Positions 1 to 11,088 of a stretch of 64,000 nucleotides of DNA are shown in pieces. Where the stretch lies: assembly GCA_029204225.1 (NCBI GenBank), contig CM055098.1, positions 47,991,245 through 48,055,244 of the forward strand, given 5' to 3'. Position 1 is the first letter of the stretch, and every line of letters begins with the position of its first letter. The stretch is from Diphasiastrum complanatum (lineage: Eukaryota; Streptophyta; Lycopodiopsida; Lycopodiales; Lycopodiaceae). A program made the position numbers and the translations under genes. The notes under the pieces were generated by a model, which saw only the letters and a program-made list of their open reading frames with translations, had not been told where the DNA came from and did no database searches.

Positions 1-57
1 CTTCACAAGGTAGAAGCTCCTTTGACAATGTCTTTGGTAGTCCAACAACTTTTCCTT
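1..57 (-). pseudogene. Copia D pre-integrase fragment
   Basis: The minus-strand translation contains VVGLPKTLSKELLPCE, the counterpart of AIGLPKSLSKKIKRCEAC in element A between the HxxxxH half and the CxxC half of the integrase zinc-binding region. It continues the D reading found at 466 onward, apart from a small frame change at the MITE junction. Confidence 0.6.
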
Positions 58-465
58 CATTAGGGGAGTTTTGAGCTCCAAAAAGACCCTTTAAAAATTT
101 GTGCAAGATGTCTTTTATATTATTAAAATATCATAACAATAATACTTTTGACTTGCCATAACGTTTTAATTATATCTCAGAAGTATGTCATGTAACATAT
201 CACTGGAAAGCCCTTGTCATGTAACATATCATTGGAAAGCCCTTGTTGAGCGCTTTTCAATGCACCAAACTCCGCTAAATCTGGACTTACCACTAAAAAT
301 TTATGCCATTTTTAGTGTGGAATCAAAATGTGGACTCAAAAGGTTACGTTACGTAGATTTCAAATTTGAGTGTTCTGATTGGTCCACGTGTAAGAAAAAT
401 TTTAAGAAAAAATACAAAAAGAATCTTTACAAAGGGTCTTTTTTGGATTTAGAACTCCTCTAATG
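58..465. mobile_element. MITE with ~35-bp imperfect terminal inverted repeats
   Basis: The left end reads CATTAGGGGAGTTTTGAG and continues CTCCAAAAAGACCCTTT. The right end, reverse-complemented, reads CATTAGAGGAGTTCTAAA and continues TCCAAAAAAGACCCTTT. The element is 408 bp, AT-rich and without coding potential, and splits the pre-integrase domain of Copia D. The bases CCTT flank both sides and may be a 4-bp target duplication. The superfamily is not clear. A second, half-length copy lies at 30942-31105. Confidence 0.65.
188..245. repeat. Two-copy 29-bp tandem repeat inside the MITE
   Basis: Two adjacent 29-bp units begin TCATGTAACATATCA and end GGAAAGCCCTTG. They differ at one position (CACTGG against CATTGG). 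Confidence 0.85.
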
Positions 466-1626
466 CCTTGACCATAGATTGCATGGCTTTGAAATTGGGA
501 TGACCCAATCTCTTGTGCCACAGATCCTCTTGAAGAACCTTGGCCTCATAAGCAATATCTGAATTATTAGCACTCTCCCTAGAATCTAGTTTGTACAGCT
601 TACCAATTCTAGATCCTCTAGCAATAACTTCATTTTCTCTTGAGATTATACACTTGTCAACCAGTGAAACTTGACATTCAATCCACTATCAAACAAATGT
701 CCTACATTAATGAGATTCTTAGCCAATCTAGGTATATACCGTACATCAAGTAAGCAAAATTTTTTTGATGATGATGCATGAAATGGAATACTACCAGTTC
801 CTTCAATCCGACACTCTACATCATTAGCAGTATAGATTGATCTTTTTGCACCTAGATATGGCATGAGATTAGTGAAAGAGTTCCTAGAACTAGACATACG
901 GGAACTAGCCCCACTATCTATCCACCAGACTTCTTCATTCTTAAAAGGAAAAGATGAAAAAGTAGACATCATTAGTGAAACCTCTCTTTCACTCTCAACA
1001 CCCTCACACTCATCCTCATTAGTAAAGTTAGCTTGCTTAGATTGGTTCTTCTTCTTGAAACAGTTTGATGCATAGTGTCCTTTCTTGCCATAGAAAAAAC
1101 ACTTGATCTTTGACAGCTTCTTCTTGCCACTAGATGTTGCAGCTTGTGAGAATTGATTATCACCACCTTCTTTGGCTTTGTCCTTCTTGAAGTGTCTTTG
1201 TCCTTTGCCCTTGTCTCTTGACTTGTCTCTGATGAAGAGTGCTTTGTCATCTCCACCATCTTTCAATGAAAGTCTGTTGATCCTCAACATCTTTGTTCTC
1301 TTGCCTACTTTCTTCAGCAATGAGAAATCCTTGCAGTGTCTCTAAGGATGGAAGATCCTCCCTAACAGCATAAGTCTGCAGAATATTGTCATACTCATCT
1401 CTAAGTCCATTTAGGACTACTTGAACAAGTTCAGTGTTCTTAAGAGCATCACCAATACTAGCTAACTCTTGATGAAGATCCTTAACTCTCATAACATATG
1501 ATGAAGCACTCTCACCTACTCTCTGATAACTTAGAAATATTTGGTTTCTAAGTATAAGCCATCTAGAAGCATTCTTGATTTCATAGATTGTTTTTAGAGT
1601 ATCCCAAGCTTCCTTGGCAATGGTGC
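466..1626 (-). pseudogene. Copia D gag (C-terminal part), zinc knuckle, protease, pre-integrase
   Basis: Minus-strand translation from 1626 gives the gag (UBN2-type) segment with KEAWDTLKTIYE and SASSYVMRVKDLHQEL. After a frame change near 1300 come a basic linker, a zinc knuckle in which the second cysteine is tyrosine (CFFYGKKGHYASNC instead of CxxCxxxGHxxxxC), and the aspartic protease motif WWIDSGASS. Then come the LTKNLI-like pre-integrase block and RLGHPNF-like sequence just right of the MITE. The altered knuckle and the frameshift mark it as non-functional. Confidence 0.8.
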
Positions 1627-1888
1627 TGTTAGAAATCAATGATAAACTTCATTTTTATACTTCTTAGGTACTATTTATGATGCACTTTATTACTAGCTGT
1701 AACTAACCATTGGCTAGTCTAGTAGTCTACTCCTAGGTCTCCCTCTCTATCAGGGTTCAGAGTTTAGATGTACATTTTACATTCAGTATGTTTTATTGTA
1801 ATAGATTGATAGTGCGCGTTCTTCTTTTGGCTTCTTTAGTACTGTCATTCAGAGTTAGAAAGCTTCATATTTTTCACATTACTGATAT
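1627..1888 (+). repeat. 5' LTR of Copia C
   Basis: The first ~214 bp match the 3' LTR closely. The rest is less alike, so the right boundary is approximate. No clear tRNA-Met-type primer-binding site follows it. Confidence 0.6.
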
Positions 1889-1990
1889 CTGTCTGTTTGA
1901 ACGATCACTCATTTTGAAATCTTTGCAAAGAGCCGAAGCAAAAAATCTGGAATATTCCCTCTGAAAGTTCTTATATTCTCTCTTTTTCCG

Positions 1991-2232
1991 TACCAATATC
2001 AGATCCAAGCGCGCCAGCTGAAGAGACACCTGAGCAGTCGTACATACGCGCTCCAGTCCGATATCCCATGTCCATACCAATATCGGATCCAAGCGCATGA
2101 GCTAAAGAAAATTTCGAGCGGTTGTACATCCGCACTCTAGTCTGATATTGCATGCTCCAGTATCGGATCCAAGCGCACAAGTTGAAGAGGATCTTGAGCA
2201 GTCGTACTTCCGTGCTCCATTTCGATATCAGG
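1991..2232. repeat. Three-copy ~80-bp tandem repeat in the Copia C leader
   Basis: Three units begin near 1991, 2075 and 2155. Each holds a TATCRGATCCAAGCGC block, then a GAGCRGTYGTAC block, then CGCTCCAGTCCGATAT-like sequence. They lie between the 5' LTR and the gag start. Confidence 0.8.
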
Positions 2233-2301
2233 TGTATAGCCAGAAAAATATACAGTTTTGTGGTGTGATACACTACTTAATCTGGACTCATTTGTTCAGT
2301 A

Positions 2302-3487
2302 ATGACAACTCTAAGCGAGAGTGTCCTCAATGAGTCAAGCAAATTGGAAAGAGCCGACAAGTATGTAGTTTGGAAATTCAAACTGAAGAATATTTTGATG
2401 GAAAAGGAGCTATGGGAGATCGTGACAAGTGAAGAGACAAGGCCATTGATTGAAGAAGATCAACGGGCATTTGATAGGAGAAAACGGAAAGCACAAAATG
2501 TCATCAACTTATCAGTTAGAGATGCAATTATTCCCTACATTGCGGATTCATAAGGACCAAAAGAAACATGGGATACGTTGAAGGCATTGTTTGAGATCAC
2601 AAACACATCTCAAGTGCTATTCTTGAAGACGAGGCTGCACACATTGTGGATGGAGGATGGTGCAACTATTGTTGATCACCTACTGAAGATCAAAGAGATC
2701 CGTGACCAAATTAGCAATAGTTGGAGAGCGAGTACAAGATCATGAGATCGTGCAGTTGACATTGAATAGTTTGAGTGAGTCACATCAAATGTTTGTGACA
2801 AGTATAGCCACACGGGAAAATCTTCCAACCTATGAAGAGTTAGGTGGATTGCTTTTGCAAGAAGAACAACGTCAAGAGAACTTGAGTCATCGCAACAGGG
2901 GATTTGATCAAGCTTTTGCAGTCAGGGGACGTGGTGGTAGATTTGGTCATGGAAGACACCAATCAAGAGGTGAAAACTCAAATCGTGGATCATTCCAACA
3001 ATCTCAAGAACAATCCAATGATGGCCCAAATCGAGGCAATTGGAATCAAGGCCGAGGTCAAGGACACGACTACTCTAGGCAAAATAAACCTGAAAATTGT
3101 AGGTATTGCAACAAACCTGGCCACTGGGAGCATGAATGCTTCAAGAAACAGAAGCAGATGGAACAAAGAAAAGACAAAGGGCAAGTGGAAAATTATGCTG
3201 ATCAACATCAATTTGATGATTATTATTATGAAAACAATTATACTGATCAACATCAATACGATGATGATCAATATGAAGATGATACAGGTGAGAGCTCAAA
3301 ATTGTTCATTACAACATCAATGACAAGTGATGAAACCAAGGATACCTGGTACATTGATAGCAGTGCATGCAAGCACATGACTTCAAGGAAAGAGTGGTTT
3401 TCAGAACTCAAGGAAACTCACAATGGTGATGAAGTTGGACAAGCCGATGGCAAATTGCGATCTGTTAAAGGAGTTGGAATGGAATAA
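2302..3487 (+). pseudogene. Copia C gag-protease (broken)
   Basis: The reading starts at ATG 2302 (MTTLSESVLNESSKLE) with the gag motif YVVWKFKLKNIL. It meets a TAA stop at 2551 and changes frame near 2700. A Gly/Arg-rich linker, an intact zinc knuckle (CRYCNKPGHWEHEC) and the protease region WYIDSSACKHM follow. The protease active-site triplet is DSS where the family has DSG, so the enzyme would be inactive even without the stops. Confidence 0.85.
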
Positions 3488-6442
3488 TGAAGTTAGCCAG
3501 TGGAAAGATAAAGCAGATAAGCAATGTACAATATGTACTTGGCTTAGCTAACAATCTACTATCTGTTGGGACGATGGCTGATCAACAACTCAAGGTTGAG
3601 TTTGACAGCGACAAATGTCATGTCAAAGACATCAAGAATCACTACAAAGTGATTGCTACAGGAGCTAGAGTCAACAAGAATTGACTCTACAAATTGAATG
3701 CGAGATCTTTTGCTCAAGCTATGGTAAGCACGATTGATAGTCGAAGTGATCTTTGGCATCAACGATTCGGTCATATTAGTGCTCAAAGTTTACAGATTCT
3801 CAAAAGAGGTAATCCAGTTATAGGATTGCCTGATATTTCTTTTGAAGGAAAAATTTGTGAAGGTTGCATTTTGGGAAAACAACACAGAGAGAGGTTTCCC
3901 AAAAGTGGAGCAAGGAGAGCCAGTGGCATCCTAGATCTTGTCCACAGTAATCTATGTGGACCTATGCCGACTAGATCTCTTAGTGGCTAATATTACTTTA
4001 TCACCTTCATTGATGATTATAGCAGATGCATTTGGATTTATTTCATAATCAAGAAGTTAGATGCTTTTGCTAAGTTCAAGAAATTCAAGGCATTAGTTGA
4101 AAAGCAAACAGGATGTTGCATCAAAACTTTGAGATCTGGTGGAGGTGGTGAGTATTTTTCGACAGAATTTATTGATTTCTGCAAAGATCAAGGGATCAAG
4201 AGGCAAACTACAACACCTTATTCACCACAGCAAAATGGAGTTGCAGAACAAAAGAACAGATCTATTGTTGAAATGGCTAGGGCAATGCCCAAAAGCAAGG
4301 GTCTGCTAAACATTTTTTGGGCAGAAGCTTGTAGCACAGCTACGCACATCCTGAATAGGTGTCTTACAAAATCCGTGGAAGGTAAGACACCTCATGAAGC
4401 TATTACTAGAAAGAAACCTAATATTTCTCATTTGAGAGTATTTGGTTGTGATGCTTATGCTCATATTCCTGATGAGAAACGAAGAAAATTGGATGCAAAA
4501 GCTATCAAGTGTATTTTCCTTGGATATGATGAGAAGGCCAAGGCATATAGGATGCATGACACAAATGCACAGAAGCTTGTAATTTCTAGAGATGCTACGT
4601 TTGATGAGATGGGCCAAGGTGAACAATATGAAGTAATCACTGAATCTTTTGATGAGGGAGCGAAAGTACAGGTCAAGAAAGAAGTGGATTTTGATATAGA
4701 AAATCCATTGGACAAAGGCAAGCCTGATGTTGAAATTCCCAAGAGAGTACCTAAATGGTACTTATCAGTCACAGATGGTGCAAAGAAGGGATATACTCCC
4801 GAATCTAGTGAGCAGGGAGAGCTTAGAAGATCAAGTAGAAATCAAGAACCTCTTGCAAGATTAGAGATGAATCTAGCCCTAATGGGTTCTGTGCTCAAGG
4901 CTCAAGAACCAAAAGCTTTTGATAAAGCAAAGGAGCACGAGGAGTGGCGTGAAGCTATGGAAATAGAAATGGAAGCTATATCACAAAATAGGACTTGGAA
5001 CTTGGTTGAGCTACCTGATGGTAAGACACCTATCACTTGCAAATGGATATACAAAATCAAATATGGAGCTGATGGGCAACTCAACAAATACAAAACACAG
5101 TTGGTTGCAAGAGGATTTGAGCAGCAGGAAGGTATTGATTTTGAGAAAACCTTCGCACCCGTGGCTAAGATGGTAACTATACGTTCTATCATTGCTATTT
5201 TGCTTTCTATGGTTGGAAGATCCAGCAAATGGATGTTAAATTTGCTTTTCTTAATGGAGTGCTAGATGAAGAGGTGTACTTAGTACAACTTCAAGGACTT
5301 ATTGAAACAGGGAGAGAGCACCTTGTTTGTAAGCTCAACAAAGCTATTTATGGATTGAAGCAAGCACCACGGGCATGGTACTCTTGCATTGATGAACACT
5401 TTAAGCGAAGGGGAATGGTAAAGAGTGATGCTGATCCTAATCTTTACATTCTAAGGCAAGATTCAGATATAGTGTTCATTGTGCTGTACGTGGATGATCT
5501 GATTATTACAAGAAGTAATGAGAGCTTAATTGATGAAATCAAATCAGATATTTCCAATGCTTTTGACATGAGCGATCGAGGATTAGTGCACTATTGTCTT
5601 GGCATTGAAGTATGGGAAAAGGAAGATGTGGTCTTTCTTACACAAAGCAAATATGAACGAGATTTGCTTTATAACTTCAATATGCAGGATTGTAAGCCTT
5701 TGAGTACACCTATGGATGTCAACACGAAGCTTACTGCATATGATGAATCAGAGAAAGTGGATGCTTATTTGTATAGACAACTGGTGGGTAGTTTGATTTA
5801 TTTGACACACACACGACCTGATACTTCTTATGTTGTTGGTGTTGTTAGTCAATTTATGCAAGATCCTAGTCAAACACACTGGAAGTCTGCTAAACGTATT
5901 CTCAGATACATTCGAGGGACATCAAATTTTGGTTTGAGGTATGATCCAATATTGATAGGATATACAGAGGATGATTGGGCAGGTAATATTGATGACATAA
6001 GGTCTACCAGTGGTCATACATTTAGTTATGGTACAATTGCAGTTTCATGGAGCAACAAAAAGCAATATATAGTAGCCTTATCCTCGATGGAAGTTGAATA
6101 TCGAGCACTCAACAATGCTGCACAAGAAGCGGATGGTTACAAAGATTGCTTGTGGATTTAGGTCAACCACAGGTGGATGCAACTACTATATCTTGCGACA
6201 ATCAAAGTTGCATTCACCTTGCCAAAAATCCAATTTTACATGCTCGAACCAAGCACATCGAAATACATTATCATTTTATTCGAGAGAAAATTCTTGATGG
6301 AGCCATTGATCTTGTTTTCTGTAAATTTGAAGATCAAGTGGCAGATATTTTTACTAAGTCATTAGGTAGATGTATATTTGAAAAGTTTTGTACTCTACTA
6401 GGAATAGAAGAATGTAATTTTATCATTGAGGGAGAGTGTTAG
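3488..6442 (+). pseudogene. Copia C pol: integrase, RT, RNase H (broken)
   Basis: In order: a pre-integrase HHCC domain (LWHQRFGHIS, CEGCILGK), the integrase core (TFIDDYSRCIWIYF, then PYSPQQNGVAEQKNRS), the connection region, reverse transcriptase (WIYKIKYGADGQLNKYK; polymerase motif LYVDDLII near 5485) and RNase H (AVSWSNKKQYIVALSSMEVEY; FTKSLGR). Stops near 3684 and 3990 and frameshifts near 5210 and 6150 break the frame. The reading ends at 6442, a few bases into the 3' LTR. Confidence 0.9.
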
Positions 6443-6694
6443 AAATCAATGATAAACTTCATTGTTACACTTCTTAGGTATTGTTTACGATGTACTTTAT
6501 TACTAGATGTAACTAGTCGTTGGCTAGTCTAGTAGTCTACTCCTAGGTCTCCCTCTCTATCAGGGTTCATGGTTTATATGTACATTTTACATTCAGTATG
6601 TTGTAGTGTGATAGATTGATAGTGTGCGTTCTTCTTCCGGCTTCTTTGGTGATTGCTTATGGTGAATGCTTGATGTTCCATTTCTGATTGTTGA
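6437..6694 (+). repeat. 3' LTR of Copia C
   Basis: Begins TGTTAGAAATCAATGATAAAC right after the polypurine tract. It is about 214 bp similar to the 5' LTR, followed by a diverged tail. The end was set by the GGTGC flank at 6695-6699. Confidence 0.6.
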
Positions 6695-6949
6695 TAGGTG
6701 CATGTATGTACTGATCTCTCTTAACACTGCATTGGCTACATTCATTTTTATAAAATGAAGTGCAATTCTGGTTCTTTTGTGAAATGCTGTAGCTTCATTA
6801 GGTGCAGCAGATTCTTCTTCACCTCCACTCACAATATCCATTACATCTTGTAGAATCAGTAATGATTCTATTCTGATCTTCCACATCGCATAATTAGAAG
6901 ATGTTAATCTCTCACTATGCTCCAAGAAATGTGAACCATATAAAGTCAT
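6695..6949 (-). pseudogene. Copia D gag N-terminal part
   Basis: The minus-strand reading from ATG at 6949 gives MTLYGSHFLEHSERLTSS, then SNYAMWKIRIESLLILQDVM, then HFIKMNVANAVLREI. This is the start of a UBN2-type Copia gag. It breaks off at the 3' LTR of C and resumes at 1626. Confidence 0.85.
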
Positions 6950-7701
6950 CTTCTCTATGAGAAATTCTAGTAATGGAGTTGAAAGGATGTTGCTTACTAT
7001 CTCAATCTAGGATCTAACACTGATGTTGATCCAACCTATGAAATCTAGCAACAGATTTGAGAACAAATCCTCAACATAGAAAATCAATCTATCTTGAATT
7101 TGGATCTTGTTTCAGTCACAAAAAAGAAGCACATGCAAGTAAGAAGTCTATCTCTCCCACGAGTTTCAAAGTACTAATAAACTCTCTAGGAACTTACTTT
7201 CAGCTCAAACATAGTGATTTGTGTGAAATGAAAGTCTAAGACCTCAGAGCACTCACTTCTATCCAATTCTACATGATTGACAATGAAAATTGATGAAAAT
7301 GGTGAAAAGAACTGATGTGTGCTCACTTTGGCATATCCCACAAGTTGAGTACTCTCTCACACTCTCTCATTGCCTAAAACTCTTCTAAAAATAAACCAAA
7401 TTGATTTAGAAACACAAGCAACACATTCTACTCTTCAATACCTATCCAACAAGCAATAGAACATCAAATTTGGATCAAATCTAGAGAAGTAGCACTCATT
7501 TAATGAGGGCTGATTTCACACGTGTGAGCTCTCTGTCCGTATAGAGGCTCTGCTGGAGCAGATCAGGCTCGTTTTGACCCACTTATGATCCATAGATAGC
7601 TTGTCTCTCAGCGAGTTTGAATCTCTCTCCCAAATCTGAGTTCCTGCAAGCAAAGGCACTGAAGATCTGATGTATACACTCTCACCTCTTCAAAGCATGA
7701 A
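6950..7701 (-). other. Leader of Copia D
   Basis: About 750 bp between the primer-binding site and gag of D, minus strand. No coding potential is seen. It holds one CACACGTGTG palindrome at 7517-7526, a motif also found in several LTRs of this window. Confidence 0.6.
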
Positions 7702-7713
7702 GCTCTGATACCA
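7702..7713 (-). other. Primer-binding site of Copia D
   Basis: The reverse complement reads TGGTATCAGAGC, the site complementary to the 3' end of initiator methionine tRNA used by many plant LTR elements. It abuts an LTR end: the plus strand continues TGTGAAG from 7714. Confidence 0.85.
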
Positions 7714-7809
7714 TGTGAAGTTTTTAGCACGTGTGAACTTCACCATACACCCTACAGGACCTTACTGAGGTGTTGTGATTGCACAAGATTGATCAGAGAA
7801 CAGTGTACT
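7714..7809 (-). repeat. Remnant of the 5' LTR of Copia D
   Basis: A 96-bp stub next to the primer-binding site, cut off by the start of Gypsy element E at 7810. The rest of this LTR was not recognised on the far side of E. Confidence 0.5.
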
Positions 7810-8893
7810 TGTTACATACCTATGTAACTAGCAGTACTTCAGACCCCTAGTAGTCCATTTAGTGTTGGGGGCTAAATGACAAGGTACCCTTAGGATTAAG
7901 GGTATGTGCCCTTGGATAAGGACATGCAAGTGACTATACCTTAGTTGGAGGTATGGAGTCACGTGACCCTTGGATAAGGGATACCCTTAGTATTAAGGGT
8001 AGGTGTCTTAGACTAAGGTACTAGTGTCCTTGGTTAAGGGCAAGTAGGTGTCTATGCCTTGGATGGAGGTATGGAACCTAGAGAGGTGTTAGAAAGTCAT
8101 TGGATGACTATTTTTCTAAACCTTGGGCCTCAACCTTGAACCATATCACTTTATTGGTCTAGGACCAAAGTATACTTGCACAACTTGGGCAATGGGACCT
8201 AGTAGGAGGGCGCCCTTCTAAAGTGTCCATTGAGTTTCCAACTCCCACAAGAAAGGCATTCAAAGAGTCATAGGTTATGGAAGGAGTCTCTTGACATTCC
8301 ATAAGCCTATGGAGACTCTTGGAAATTCTTTAACTCCCCTAGGCTTCTCTCTCTCTCTCTCATTGGATGAGCATGGAACTCCATACTGCATTGGAGGGGT
8401 CCATGGGCCATCTATATGAGGGTAGTAGGGCACCCATTGGGAGGGGGAGATCTCTCTTGTTTGCTTTGCTTATGCTCTAGTGTTGCTACTAGTGTGTAGA
8501 GTGCTTTCTTGTAGTAATATGTTTGAGGTTTGGATCTTGCTTATGGTATGGGACATAAGTAGGGTTTGGATCTTGAGAATGCTATGGAGTGTTGTGGTAT
8601 GCTTGTGATTTATTTATGGTTAGCAAGGGGGTGCTAGATAGGTCTTGCTTGGAGCTTGCATCTACCTATGGTTGGATGGTGAATACTTGAGGCCAGCTTG
8701 TTATCTATCTTTGTGTTTAAAGAGTAGGGACACAGGTGGAGGAGAGATACTTGGAGGCTTGCAGATCCTTACTTGTAGGTGGAGGCATCCTAGCTTGGAG
8801 TTGGGGAGCATCTTGAAGCTTGCAGGTTGCTTGGAGGACATTTGGAGGCTCTACCTTGGATTTGGAGGTCTTCCTCACCTCTACTTGTAAAAG
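7810..8893 (+). repeat. 5' LTR of Gypsy E
   Basis: About 1,084 bp from TGTTACATACC to just before the primer-binding site at 8894. It carries a series of small palindromes near its 5' end and a short (CT)n run near 8347. Confidence 0.8.
7885..8040. repeat. Array of small palindromes in the Gypsy E LTR
   Basis: Perfect or near-perfect inverted repeats recur: TACCCTTAGGATTAAGGGTA (7885-7904), CCCTTGGATAAGGG (7967-7980), TACCCTTAGTATTAAGGGTA (7982-8001), CTTAGACTAAG (8008-8018) and CCTTGGTTAAGG (8028-8039), with weaker ones between. The same set is present in the 3' LTR from about 10080. Confidence 0.9.
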
Positions 8894-8905
8894 TGGTATC
8901 AGAGC
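8894..8905 (+). other. Primer-binding site of Gypsy E
   Basis: TGGTATCAGAGC directly downstream of the 5' LTR; complementary to initiator methionine tRNA. Confidence 0.85.
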
Positions 8906-9099
8906 TAGACAAAGGATGGTAACCTTTCTAACCTTCTTCAAGTTCTATTAAGATCACCAACTAAATTTTTTTGGGAAAGATTATAGGCTTTTCTAGTTGT
9001 AGGAAGCTTGTAGTTGAAGTACCCAATGAATCTATTTCTTTGGGAAGAGAGTCGTGATGCTTATAGAATTGTTTAGGGGCTGATTTATGATCATGTAAG

Positions 9100-9770
9100 A
9101 GAAGTTTTAAAGTGTGATATTGTCAGTGACCATGACCCAAAATTCACTGGGAATTTTGGCAAGCAGTATTTGAAAAGTTGGAAACAACTTTAAGTTTGAG
9201 TTCTACAGATCATCCTAAATCAGACGGCAAACGGAAAGGACCAATCAGACGATGGAGGATATGCTTCGAGCATATGTGGGCCATCGACAATCTGATTAGG
9301 AACAGTACCTTCCATTGGTGGAATTTGCATATAACAGTGCAAAACATTCAGTGACCAGATTCAGCCCTTTCATGCTTATGTATGGTTTTCAACCTCGATC
9401 ACCAATTAGTGTTGGCATGAAAAACCTACGGGTGCAAGCCACAGTTCATTTCCTTGCGGATTTGCAAGAAATGTTACAGCTGGCTAAAGATAGCATAAGA
9501 AGTGCCCAGGATAGGCTATGCTGATCTATCTCGGAAGCACAAGGTATTCATGGTTAACGATTGGGTGTTTTTGAGAGTCCCTAGTCACTCTAGGGTCTTG
9601 AAAACTATTAAGTGTGCAAAGTTGGTACCTAGGTATTAGGGTCCTTTTAAGGTTATCCAAGTGATAAACAAGGTCGCATACAAACTAGACCTTCCAGCTA
9701 ACGTTGGAATTCATCATGTTTTCCACGTTAGTAAGTTGAAACCCTCATTGGGGGTTGGGGAGACCTGGTC
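9100..9770 (+). pseudogene. Gypsy E integrase core and C-terminal domain remnant
   Basis: The plus-strand translation, with frame changes, shows SDHDPKFTGNF (second catalytic Asp region) and HPKSDG (before the catalytic Glu region). An open stretch follows (9315-9524: VEFAYNSAKHSVTRFSPFML). The C-terminal part contains [19 protein letters not shown] and [11 protein letters not shown], typical of Gypsy integrase tails with the GPY/F module. There is at least one missing base near 9155, one premature stop after 9524 and another after KLVPRY. Confidence 0.85.
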
Positions 9771-10005
9771 CCTGTGGAAGATCTAGTGGAACTTCTTTGT
9801 GATGAGTCTGTGAGTGGACCACCTGAACCCAAGGCGATTGTTAATAGCTGGCAGAGAACTCTACGGAGTTGAGTGCTTCAAGAATTTTTAGCCAGGTGGA
9901 GGGGCAAATCAAAAGAGGAGGATACCTGAGAAAATGAGACTGATCTCCAGAAGAATTTTCCAAATTTTTTCCTACAAGGAAATATTTAAGTGTAGGGGGA
10001 AGGAA

Positions 10006-11088
10006 TGTTACATACCTATGTAACTAGCAGTACTTCAGACCCCTAATAGTCCATTTAGTATTGGGGGCTAAATGGAAAGGTACCCTTAGAATTAAGGGTT
10101 TGTTCCCTTGGATAAGGGCAAACAAGTGACTATACCTTAGTTGGAGGTATGGAGTCACGTGACCTTTGGATAAGAGGTACCCTTAGTATTAAGGATAGGT
10201 ACCTTAGATTAAGGTACTAGTGTCCTTAGTTAAGGGCAAGTAGGTGTCTATGCCTTGGATGGAGGTATGGAACCTAGTGAGGTTGTAGAAAGTCATTGGA
10301 TGACTATTTTTCTAAAACCTTGGGCCTCAACCTTGAACCATATCACTTTATTGGTCTAGGACCAAAGTATACATGCACAACTTGGGCAATGGGACCTAGT
10401 AGGAGGGCGCCCTTCTAAAGTATCCATTGAGTTCCCAACTCCCACAAGAAAGGCATTCAAAGAGTCATAGGTTATGGAAGGAGTCTCTTGACCTTCCATA
10501 AGCCTATGGAGGCTCTTGGAGATTCTTTAACTCCCCTAGGCTTCTCTCTCTCTCTCTCATTGGATGTGCATGGAACTCCATAGTGCATTGGAGGGATTCA
10601 TGGGCCATCTATATGAGGGTAGTAGGGCACCCATTGGGAGGGGGAGATCTCTCTTGTTTGCTTTGCTTATGCTCTAGTATTGCTACTAGTGTGTAGAGTT
10701 CTTTCTTGTGGTAGTATGGTTAAGGTTTGAATCTTGCTTATGGTATGGGACATAAGTAGGGTTTGGATCTTGAGTATGCTATGGAGTGTTGTGGTATATT
10801 TGTGATTTGTTTATGGTTAGCAAGGGGGTGCTAGATAGGTCTTGCATGGAGCTTGGATCTAGTTATGGTTGGGTGGTGAATACTTAAGGCCAGCTTGTTA
10901 TCTATCATTTGGTTTAAAGAGTAGGGACACAGGTGGAAGAGAGATCCTTGGAGGCTTGCAGGTCCTTACTTGCAGGTGAAGGCATCCTAGCTTGGAGTCC
11001 GGGAGCATCTTGAAGCTTGCAGGTTGCTTGGAGGACATTTGGAGGCTCTACCTTGGATTTGGGAGACTTCCTCACCTCTACTTGTAAA
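10006..11088 (+). repeat. 3' LTR of Gypsy E
   Basis: Starts at the same TGTTACATACC motif after a polypurine tract and ends near CTACTTGTAAAA. It is closely similar to the 5' LTR over its whole length, which suggests a fairly recent insertion. Confidence 0.8.

Larger units (their letters stand above)
1627..6694 (+). mobile_element. Copia LTR retrotransposon C, near full length
   Basis: The two LTRs both begin TGTTAGAAATCAATGATAAAC (1627 and 6437). A polypurine tract, GAGGGAGAG, lies directly before the 3' LTR. The internal order is gag, protease, integrase, reverse transcriptase and RNase H, as in Ty1/Copia. It is inserted in the gag of element D, in the opposite orientation. GGTGC flanks it at 1622-1626 and 6695-6699 and is a plausible 5-bp target duplication, because removing the element rejoins the D gag (with one shifted base). 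Several stops and frameshifts make it inactive. Confidence 0.85.
1..7809 (-). mobile_element. Copia LTR retrotransposon D, nested and split
   Basis: Read on the minus strand, this stretch holds in order an LTR end (7714-7809), a primer-binding site (7702-7713), a leader, gag (6949 to 6695, then 1626 onward), a zinc knuckle, protease and pre-integrase domain, and it runs off the window at base 1. It is interrupted by Copia C (1627-6694) and by a MITE (58-465). The gag is of the same subfamily as elements A and B (shared RMESLLILQDVMDIV-like block). The pieces join in the right domain order across both insertions, which supports one original element. Frameshifts show it is dead. The LTR beyond 7809 is cut by element E. 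Confidence 0.8.
7810..11088 (+). mobile_element. Ty3/Gypsy LTR retrotransposon E, internally deleted
   Basis: Two long, very similar LTRs (~1.08 kb, both starting TGTTACATACCTATGTAA) flank only ~1.1 kb of internal sequence. After the first LTR comes TGGTATCAGAGC (8894). Before the second LTR comes a polypurine tract (AGGGGGAAGGAA, 9994-10005). Only integrase remains inside; gag, protease, RT and RNase H are missing. It may have been moved in trans as a non-autonomous derivative, but no clear target duplication was found (GTACT on the left has no match on the right). Confidence 0.85.

Noticed and set aside
7885-8040. CRISPR-like array from recurring palindromes
   Set aside because: The units differ and the spacing is irregular. 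They lie inside a plant LTR and repeat in its partner LTR.
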